DNA of 58,978 nt. Origin: an uncultured Bacilli bacterium (lineage in GTDB: Bacteria; Bacillota_I; Bacilli_A; RF39; UBA660). The DNA lies in assembly GCA_947581765.1 (NCBI GenBank), contig CANPVU010000007.1, positions 1 through 58,978 on the forward strand, read 5' to 3'. Shown in pieces: positions 51,870 to 58,978 of this stretch. Position 1 is the first letter of the stretch; each line of letters begins with the position of its first letter. The notes beneath the pieces are model-generated. The model was not told the DNA's origin. It did no database searches and saw only the letters and a program-made list of their open reading frames with translations. The position numbers and the translations under genes are program-made.

Positions 51870-52763
51870 CTATTTATACAAGTCTACAGGGTAGACTCCC
51901 CTTTCTATTTCTTCTTTAATATATTTTTTTACATCATCTAAATCAGATCTATATGTAATACCTTTCCATACTGCATTATTATCTAATACTTCACACTTAA
52001 TATCATTTTGTTGAAGATGATAGAATACTATATCTGGAATTAAAAATTCATCTTTTTCTAAATTATTAGTATTTCTAATAAACCAATCAAAATCTTCTTC
52101 TAAATATTTGAATACATTTGGATAAAATACAAACATATTCATAGATACTTTACCATCTGAGTTTACAATGAATGGTTCTGCACCTGATAAAGGACGTGCC
52201 ATTATTTGTCCATCAATATTTTCAACATTAGATTCTATTAATTTAACTAACATATTATCCTTTACTTCACAAACTCCTCTTTTAACAGCACCACTTTCAG
52301 TTAAAGTATTAATAACTCTATAACCTATTAATGCATACTTATTGTAATCAGTATTTGATTTAATATATGAAGCTGCAACCTCATATGCTTCTCTTCCATA
52401 AAAATCATCTGCATTAACTATTACAAAAGGTTTATCTACTACATCCTTACAGAATAAAACAGCTTGTCCTGTTCCAAGTGGTTTTTCTCTAGTTTCTGGT
52501 AACTTAACATCAACAGGTACATTCCTATTATCTTGGAATACATACTCTACATCTATTTTACCTTCAATACGTTTACCAACTGTCTGTCTAAATATATCAT
52601 AATTTTCCTCTTTTATTATGAATACAACTTTTTCAAATCCAGCCTCAATAGCATCATATATTGAATAATCTATTATAAACTCCCCATTTGGGCCTACTGG
52701 TTCAATTTGTTTCAATCCTCCAAATCTACTTCCCATCCCTGCTGCCATTATAACTAATATCAT
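51870..52763 (-). CDS. NDP-sugar nucleotidyltransferase-like protein, copy 2
   Basis: MAAGMGSRFGGLKQIEPVGPNGEFIIDYSIYDA, NADDFYGREAY, GITYRSDLDDVKKYI. Confidence 0.88.
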   Translation of the reverse strand: MILVIMAAGMGSRFGGLKQIEPVGPNGEFIIDYSIYDAIEAGFEKVVFIIKEENYDIFRQTVGKRIEGKIDVEYVFQDNRNVPVDVKLPETREKPLGTGQAVLFCKDVVDKPFVIVNADDFYGREAYEVAASYIKSNTDYNKYALIGYRVINTLTESGAVKRGVCEVKDNMLVKLIESNVENIDGQIMARPLSGAEPFIVNSDGKVSMNMFVFYPNVFKYLEEDFDWFIRNTNNLEKDEFLIPDIVFYHLQQNDIKCEVLDNNAVWKGITYRSDLDDVKKYIKEEIERGVYPVDLYK

Positions 52764-52781
52764 TTTACTTCCTCCTATTTT

Positions 52782-53675
52782 CTATTTGTATAAATTTATT
52801 GGATATACTCCATTTTCTATTTCATTAATTATATAATTTTTTAATTCCTCTAAGTCATTTGGATAAGTAATTCCCTTCCAAACTGCATCATTTTCTATTA
52901 CTTCACATGTTATTTCTTTACTATTTATATGATTACATACAACCACAGGTAATAAAAATTCATCATCCATCAAATTTTTAGAACTCCTTATAAATTTATT
53001 AAAATCATCTTCTAAATACTTAAAAATTGAAGGATAAAAAACAAATAAATTCATAGATGTTAAAGTATCAAAACTTACATTAAATGAATTACTTCCATCT
53101 AGTGGACTTGCGATTATATTTCCATCTACAACTTCTATTGATGATTCTACTAATTTTAGTAATTTATTCCCATTTATTTCACATATACCTCTTTTTACAG
53201 TACCATTTTTAGATAATGTGTTACCAACTTTATAACCTATCAATCCATAATTATTAATATCCTTATTTTTGGTAATAAAATTCATTGCTCTAAGATAACC
53301 ATCTCTACTATAAAAATCATCTGCATTAATTAATACGAAAGGTTCTTTTACTATATCCTTACAACATAACACTGCATGTCCTGTTCCAAGCGGTTTTACT
53401 CTATCTTTTGGTATTTCAATATTATCTATATTACTATTATTATCTTGAAAAACATATTGAACTTCTATTTTATTTTCTATTCTTTTCCCTATAGTTTGTC
53501 TAAATAATTCATAGTTTTCTATTTTTATAACAAAAACTACTTTATTAAAACCAGCTTTAATGGCATCATATATTGAATAATCTATAATAAATTCTTTATT
53601 TGGACCTACTGGTTCAATTTGTTTTAATCCACCAAATCTACTTCCTAGCCCTGCTGCCATTATAACTAATGTCAT
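52782..53675 (-). CDS. NDP-sugar nucleotidyltransferase-like protein, copy 1
   Basis: MAAGLGSRFGGLKQIEPVGPNKEFIIDYSIYDA, NADDFYSRDGY, GITYPNDLEELKNYI. Confidence 0.88.
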   Translation of the reverse strand: MTLVIMAAGLGSRFGGLKQIEPVGPNKEFIIDYSIYDAIKAGFNKVVFVIKIENYELFRQTIGKRIENKIEVQYVFQDNNSNIDNIEIPKDRVKPLGTGHAVLCCKDIVKEPFVLINADDFYSRDGYLRAMNFITKNKDINNYGLIGYKVGNTLSKNGTVKRGICEINGNKLLKLVESSIEVVDGNIIASPLDGSNSFNVSFDTLTSMNLFVFYPSIFKYLEDDFNKFIRSSKNLMDDEFLLPVVVCNHINSKEITCEVIENDAVWKGITYPNDLEELKNYIINEIENGVYPINLYK

Positions 53676-54544
53676 TATACTCCTCCTAATACTATTTTTG
53701 GTTTTATTTTAGAACTATCTTTTTGATACTTTGAATAAATGGCTAAAACTAAATCATTTTCATCTAAAAATACAACTGTATCATTACCATAAATATTATC
53801 TATAATTTTACCATTTAATATATCTTTCTTCAAATCATCATTTACCTTAACTTGATAATAATCTTTTAATACATCTTTAATACTAACTATATCATGAATT
53901 GTTATATCATCAATTTTCTTACATCTTTCAACTGATACATTTCCTAATTTAGTTCTTCTTAAACTACTCATAACACCAACAGTATTTAAGCTACGTGCTA
54001 TATCATGTACTAAAGATCTAACATAAGTTCCTTTACTAACGGTTGCTCTAATACTAAAAATCACATGCTCATTTTCTTTTTTTAATGGCGAAATCAATTC
54101 CATATTTTTTATAGTAACTTCTCTTTTAGGTAACTGTACTTTCTCATTATTTCTTGCATATTCATATAACTTCTTACCATTTACCTTAACAGCAGAATAT
54201 ATAGGTACCTCTTGTTCATATGTCCCAACATATTTTTTTAAGGCACTCTTAATTTGTTCTATAGATACATCAACTTTTTCTTCTTTTAATATATTACCTG
54301 TAATATCATATGTATCTGTATCTATTCCTAAAGTAACCTCTGCTTCATATGTCTTTTCATCACAAGAGAGCATATCAACAAGCTTAGTTGCCCTTCCAAC
54401 ACATACAACAAGTACTCCTGTTGCTATTGGATCTAACGTACCTGTATGTCCTACTTTTGGAGTTTCTACTTTTTTTATAATTTCATTTACAACATCTCTA
54501 CTAGTACAATTAGTCTCTTTATCAACAAAAAAAACACCATTCAT
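53675..54544 (-). CDS. truB: tRNA pseudouridine-55 synthase
   Basis: GVFFVDKETNCTSRDVV, KVGHTGTLDPIATGVLVVCVGRATKL, YSAVKVNGKKLYEYAR. Confidence 0.97.
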   Translation of the reverse strand: MNGVFFVDKETNCTSRDVVNEIIKKVETPKVGHTGTLDPIATGVLVVCVGRATKLVDMLSCDEKTYEAEVTLGIDTDTYDITGNILKEEKVDVSIEQIKSALKKYVGTYEQEVPIYSAVKVNGKKLYEYARNNEKVQLPKREVTIKNMELISPLKKENEHVIFSIRATVSKGTYVRSLVHDIARSLNTVGVMSSLRRTKLGNVSVERCKKIDDITIHDIVSIKDVLKDYYQVKVNDDLKKDILNGKIIDNIYGNDTVVFLDENDLVLAIYSKYQKDSSKIKPKIVLGGV

Positions 54545-54633
54545 GAAATCACCACTATTATTATATCACGTATGATATTTAACATAAAGATTTCAAATTT
54601 AATTTTTTAATTTCTATATACTTTATAAATTTG

Positions 54634-54664
54634 AAATAAAAAGCTACCATAATTAGTAGCTTTA
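54634..54664 (-). terminator. Intrinsic terminator after the SPFH gene
   Basis: AAAGCTACTAATTATGGTAGCTTTTTATTT on the minus strand. Confidence 0.8.
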
Positions 54665-54669
54665 TAAAA

Positions 54670-55875
54670 TTAACTTAAAGGTGAACCACACTCTGTACAA
54701 AATTTAGCACCTTCAACTGGTTTAGCACCACATTTTGGACAAACACTAACTTTATCCTCTGGAGCTGGTGTTCCACAATTTGAACAAAATTTACCAGTAA
54801 CAACAGTACCACAGTTTACACAATACTTAACACCATTATTTGATGTTGAAGGTTGTGGATTAGTACTATTTTCATTTTGTGTTGATGCATTTGATACTGG
54901 TGTAGTATTACTATTTTGAGTAGGTGTTGTAAATGCTATAGGAGATTGTCCTCCCATAAGATTATTTGATGCCATATTCATCATACCTAATCCCATAAAT
55001 CCATTAGCTGCACCATTAGAGTTACTTGCTGCATTTTCCATAGCATTTGCAGTAGCATCTACTAAACGACCTGCAGCATTCTCTTGATTACTATAAAATC
55101 TAGAATCAGCAAATTTTTCAATTCTTTCAGCAGACTTATCATCTGGTGTTGGAGTATCAAGAGCAACTGATACAACTTCCATTCCTCTTAAATTTTTCCA
55201 TTTTTCATCAAGAGCATCATTCATATACTCAGCAATTCTTTGTTGTTCCTCTGTAAGATGACTATACTTTATTCCATCACTAGCACATCTACCTATAGCA
55301 CCTGCTATACAAGTTAAAAATTCTGCATCAGCTTGTTCCATAAGAGTACTTTTAGTATATACATCACTAACATTTCCAACAACATTTTTAAAGAATGTAA
55401 TTGGATCTGAAATTTTAAATGTATAACTACCATGATATCTAATTCTAATATCATGATATATTGGATCATCATAAGGAATAGCATTAGCTGATCCAAATTT
55501 ATTATCAAATATTTCCTTTATATTAATATAATAAATTGCTTGTTCCTTTGCTGCTTGACCATTATAAGTAAATCTTTGCCATGCTTCTTTAAATGTCTCT
55601 CCAAATTGACCTGCAAATAATGATGGAGATGTAGAACTATCAAATGTATAAATTCCTGGTTCTGCTGTTGCATCTAATATTTTTCCAGAATCGAATATAA
55701 TAGCTACTTGTCCTTCACTTACTTCAATATTACTGCTATTACTAATTTGATTTGAACCTGTAGTTTTCTTTACCACTAAAGTATTATTATCCATACTATC
55801 GCATTTAATATAATCTTGCCATTGATCGGATAATGTTGTACCAATAGCACTTGTTGCTGATTTAATTAATCCCAT
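54670..55875 (-). CDS. SPFH-domain protein (YdjI-like) with C-terminal zinc ribbons
   Basis: SATSAIGTTLSDQWQDYIKCDSM, VSEGQVAIIFDSGKI; CVNCGTVVTGKFCSNCG and CPKCGAKPVEGAKFCTECG. Confidence 0.9.
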   Translation of the reverse strand: MGLIKSATSAIGTTLSDQWQDYIKCDSMDNNTLVVKKTTGSNQISNSSNIEVSEGQVAIIFDSGKILDATAEPGIYTFDSSTSPSLFAGQFGETFKEAWQRFTYNGQAAKEQAIYYINIKEIFDNKFGSANAIPYDDPIYHDIRIRYHGSYTFKISDPITFFKNVVGNVSDVYTKSTLMEQADAEFLTCIAGAIGRCASDGIKYSHLTEEQQRIAEYMNDALDEKWKNLRGMEVVSVALDTPTPDDKSAERIEKFADSRFYSNQENAAGRLVDATANAMENAASNSNGAANGFMGLGMMNMASNNLMGGQSPIAFTTPTQNSNTTPVSNASTQNENSTNPQPSTSNNGVKYCVNCGTVVTGKFCSNCGTPAPEDKVSVCPKCGAKPVEGAKFCTECGSPLS

Positions 55876-55892
55876 ATTTAATTCCTTCTTTC

Positions 55893-56657
55893 CTAAAATT
55901 CTTCATAGGAACTCATTTCCCATGCTTTTAAATTTACATCTTTATTTGTTATATGTATTCCACTTTTACAATAAGGGCAAAACTCACTGTCAAAACTTTT
56001 TATAGGGCCACCACAGTTTGGACATGTAAGCCCTAATACTTCAAAATCTACAACAGAAGTTTCATCATATACATATACAAACTTACAAGAATATCTTGTT
56101 TGAATATATCTATTACCTTTATGTGTGTTTTTTCCTTTAATAGTTTTCTTATAATGGTATCCAACTGCAGTTTCTACAATTACAGTTGCAACTCCATCTT
56201 TTTTTACATAATCTCTAATACCAAAATTATGAAATTTTATATCATCATAATCATAATTAATTTTACTTGAAATATTATTATTTATTTTATATACTAAACT
56301 ATTTTTAATAAATGGTAACTTATCCAATTTTGATACATCATCGTTAGTCAATGCCTCAAAAATTAATCTTAAACCTTCTTCTGTTTTATTATATATCAAA
56401 TCAATACTAAATTCTGGAAAATCATCATTTATTTTTCCAATTATTACATTTGCCATGTTTGATATTGATTTTGCAGTATTCTTTTGATTGTCATCTACTC
56501 CTTCTGCCATTTTAAGAAAATTAGTAATAGAAATATCATGACAATCAGTACCTCGTAAACTTCTTTTAAATTTAATCCAAATAATAGAGAGAACTATAAA
56601 GAATATTAGAAATATTCCAATTATAGTTCCTAATAAAACTGCTAAAAATACACTCAT
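55893..56657 (-). CDS. Membrane-anchored Tim44-like protein with a C-terminal zinc ribbon
   Basis: N-terminal TM; CPNCGGPIKSFDSEFCPYC; between two other zinc-ribbon genes. Confidence 0.65.
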   Translation of the reverse strand: MSVFLAVLLGTIIGIFLIFFIVLSIIWIKFKRSLRGTDCHDISITNFLKMAEGVDDNQKNTAKSISNMANVIIGKINDDFPEFSIDLIYNKTEEGLRLIFEALTNDDVSKLDKLPFIKNSLVYKINNNISSKINYDYDDIKFHNFGIRDYVKKDGVATVIVETAVGYHYKKTIKGKNTHKGNRYIQTRYSCKFVYVYDETSVVDFEVLGLTCPNCGGPIKSFDSEFCPYCKSGIHITNKDVNLKAWEMSSYEEF

Positions 56658-58978
56658 TATCTTAGTCTAGCTCCACATACAACACAAGTATGTTGACCAG
56701 GTTTTACAACAAAACCACAATTTGGACAAACTCTTGCTCCATTTGGATTTGGTCTTCTACCTTGTTGCACATTTCTATTTCCCATTGGTGGTTGCATATT
56801 ATTTGGCATACCAGGTCTATTTTGTGGATTTGGCCTATTATTTGGATTCATACCTCTACTAGGTCTATTATTTGGATTGAATCCCATAGAATTCATATTT
56901 GAGTTATTTCCTCTATTAGTTGGTCCCATATTTCTATTTGGTGTACGCATATTAGAACCCTGTCTTAATGCTTCACCAGAAGTCGGTCTAAGTGCTCCAT
57001 AGCCACTTCCAAATATTGACATTGGATTAGCCTTAAGAGTTGGATCAGTAGGTTGTTGTACTACTACTGGTTCAGACTTAGGCAAAGTATACTTAGTATC
57101 ATCATTTTTAATAAATCTAGAGGAAGCTGGTCTATTATAATTTACATTATTGAATGCTCTTGTATCTTCATTCTCTCTAAGTATTGAATTACTATTACTA
57201 GCTGGTCCAAATATCTTAGTTCCAACTTGATTATTATATTGCATTCCATTTGGTCTATTTAAATTATTATTTCCTCTATTGACTGGTCCCCTATTAGCTG
57301 GTCCTCTATTCGTATTACCCTGACTTGGACCAATAGGTCTTCCAGGATTATTTCGTTGTACCCTATAATTTCCATTAACAGGTGAATTATTAGGATTTCT
57401 TCTAACATTTTGAGGACCTACATTATTAACTCTACGAACTGGAATAGACCTATTACCAGGATAATTATTATTTTGAATATTAACTGGTCTATTATTTGTT
57501 GATGCATTATTTAATGGACTATTGTTTACTTGTTTATTATCAAAGTTATTTACTGAATCTATAGTACTTCCAACATTTGGAACAACTTTTCCTACTGGAA
57601 GAACATCTGGTTCATCAATACTTATACTAATTAAATCATCATATACAGGTTGTTCTACTTCGTTAGGTACCTCTTCAATTTTTTCACTTTCATTATCTTC
57701 TTCAGTAACTTCATCATTTATATTTAAATTAGCAAACGGATCTTCTGCTATTATAGTACTATCCTCTTCTTCAGTATCATTTACACTATCATCAATTATT
57801 TGATATTGATTTGGCTCAACGTTATATACTTTATTGTAATCAAATGTAAATCCATCGTCAGACTCAATATCAGGTCTATCTAAAGGTTTCTTTATTGGAG
57901 TCTGTTGTTCTTCATCAACTGAAGGCAACTCTGTAACAACCTCTTGGGTCATTGGTTCTTCTACTTCTGATGATTGTTCTACTACTGGCTCTGCTACTGG
58001 TATATCTGTTGGTACATCTACTGTTGGAATTTCTGTTACTGTTGATTCTACAGTTGGTTCTTCTACTTCTGATGGTTGCTCTATCACTGGTTCTGATACT
58101 GGCACATCTGTTGGTACATCTATTGTTGGTATATCTGTTACCGCTGGTTCTGTTATTTCTTGAACTGGAGATATTTCAGTAATAGGTTCTTGTACTATTG
58201 GTTCTTCTACTTGTGTTGGTTGTTCCGTTACTGGTTCAGCTACTGGTATATCTAATGGAACATCTACTGATGGAATATCTGTTACTTGAGATTCCACTGT
58301 TGGTATTTCTAATCCTGTTGGTTGTTCTATCACTGGTTCAGCTACTGGTACATCTGTTGGTACATCTATTGTTGGTATATCTGTTACAGTTGGTTCTGTT
58401 ATTTCTTGAACTGGAGATATTTCAGTAATAGGTTCTTGTACTATTGGTTCTTCTACTTGTGGTGGTTGATCTATCACTGGTTCAACTACTGGTACATCTG
58501 TTGGTACATCTATTGTTGGTATATCTGCTACTGTTGATTCCACTGTTGGTATTTCTAATTCTGTTGGTTGTTCCATTACTGGTTCAGCTACTGGTATATC
58601 TAATGGAACATCTACTGATGGGATATCCGTTACTGTTGATTCGACTGTTGGTATTTCTAATCCAGTTGGTTGTTCTATCACTGGTTCAGCTACTGGTACA
58701 TCTGTTGGTACATCGATTGTTGGAATATCCGTTACTTGAGGTTCTACTGTTGGTATTTCCAATTCTGTTGGTTGTTCTATCACTGGTTCAGATACCGGCA
58801 CATCTGTTGGAACATCTATTGTTGGTATATCTGCTACTGTTGATTCCACAGTTGGTATTTCTAATTCTGTTGGTTGTTCCATTACTGGTTCTGCTACTGG
58901 TATATCTGTTGGAGCATCGATTGTTGGTATATCCGTTACTTGAGGTTCTACTGTTGGTATTTCTAATTCTGTTGGTTG
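56657..58978 (-). CDS. Long Pro/Thr/Val/Glu repeat protein with an Asn/Pro/Arg-rich middle and C-terminal zinc ribbon; 5' end beyond the window
   Basis: CPNCGFVVKPGQHTCVVCG; 34/48-aa tandem repeats; reading frame stays open to the right edge. Confidence 0.85.
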   Translation of the reverse strand, partial: QPTELEIPTVEPQVTDIPTIDAPTDIPVAEPVMEQPTELEIPTVESTVADIPTIDVPTDVPVSEPVIEQPTELEIPTVEPQVTDIPTIDVPTDVPVAEPVIEQPTGLEIPTVESTVTDIPSVDVPLDIPVAEPVMEQPTELEIPTVESTVADIPTIDVPTDVPVVEPVIDQPPQVEEPIVQEPITEISPVQEITEPTVTDIPTIDVPTDVPVAEPVIEQPTGLEIPTVESQVTDIPSVDVPLDIPVAEPVTEQPTQVEEPIVQEPITEISPVQEITEPAVTDIPTIDVPTDVPVSEPVIEQPSEVEEPTVESTVTEIPTVDVPTDIPVAEPVVEQSSEVEEPMTQEVVTELPSVDEEQQTPIKKPLDRPDIESDDGFTFDYNKVYNVEPNQYQIIDDSVNDTEEEDSTIIAEDPFANLNINDEVTEEDNESEKIEEVPNEVEQPVYDDLISISIDEPDVLPVGKVVPNVGSTIDSVNNFDNKQVNNSPLNNASTNNRPVNIQNNNYPGNRSIPVRRVNNVGPQNVRRNPNNSPVNGNYRVQRNNPGRPIGPSQGNTNRGPANRGPVNRGNNNLNRPNGMQYNNQVGTKIFGPASNSNSILRENEDTRAFNNVNYNRPASSRFIKNDDTKYTLPKSEPVVVQQPTDPTLKANPMSIFGSGYGALRPTSGEALRQGSNMRTPNRNMGPTNRGNNSNMNSMGFNPNNRPSRGMNPNNRPNPQNRPGMPNNMQPPMGNRNVQQGRRPNPNGARVCPNCGFVVKPGQHTCVVCGARLR
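57965..58978 (-). repeat. Coding tandem repeats, 102-bp and 144-bp units
   Basis: Units such as EPVIEQPTELEIPTVESTVADIPTIDVPTDVPVA (34 aa) and EPVIDQPPQVEEPIVQEPITEISPVQEITEPTVTDIPTIDVPTDVPVA (48 aa). Confidence 0.9.

Noticed and set aside
57952-58537. Plus-strand ORFs with Leu-rich or Tyr/Trp-rich repeats (57952..58182, 58198..58428, 58322..58537)
   Set aside because: Antisense shadows of the coding tandem repeats in the 56657..58978 gene; low-complexity translation and no RBS.
58882-58882. ORF-track start codon for the last gene
   Set aside because: The Met is an internal variant of the repeat (EPVMEQPTELE); the frame continues open to 58978, so the true start is outside the window.
57965-58978. 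Periodic repeats as a CRISPR array
   Set aside because: Units are in-frame, 102/144 bp, with no unique spacers; they translate as a clean protein repeat.

Overview
The window is AT-rich and gene-dense, from a low-GC Firmicutes/Bacilli-like chromosome. The lineage resembles the uncultivated, reduced-genome Bacilli seen in gut metagenomes, but that is inference. About 50 of roughly 57 genes lie on the minus strand. I saw no rRNA, tRNA, CRISPR array or mobile element. Recognisable blocks, in minus-strand transcription order, include: a division/cell-wall cluster (murG-murB-ftsQ/divIB-[repeat protein]-ftsA-ftsZ) that runs into the sporulation pair spoIIGA-sigE and then an ABC-F ATPase and a YlmH-like S4 protein; rpsB-tsf; trmH-like/rimM/trmD; obg; uvrC; a hybrid histidine kinase plus a stand-alone receiver; a HAD-PlsC fusion next to an AMP-dependent acyl-ligase; nifS-like; tgt; murF; lexA with an SOS-type operator; truB; two tandem nucleotidyltransferases; and an SPFH/zinc-ribbon gene cluster ending in a long repeat protein cut by the window edge. 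The strongest candidate for something undescribed is an unannotated structured RNA of about 250 nt at ~50788-51038 on the minus strand. It has a consensus TTGACA-16-TATAAT promoter, several long-range helices, G-rich unpaired segments and an intrinsic terminator. Other candidates are the HAD-PlsC / HAD-like-acyl-ligase pair (a rearranged Aas-like lipid module), the three-gene zinc-ribbon/SPFH membrane cluster, a four-repeat protein embedded in the division cluster, and an S2 protein with a C-terminal SAP/Rho-N-like extension. All calls come from reading the sequence; no searches were run.
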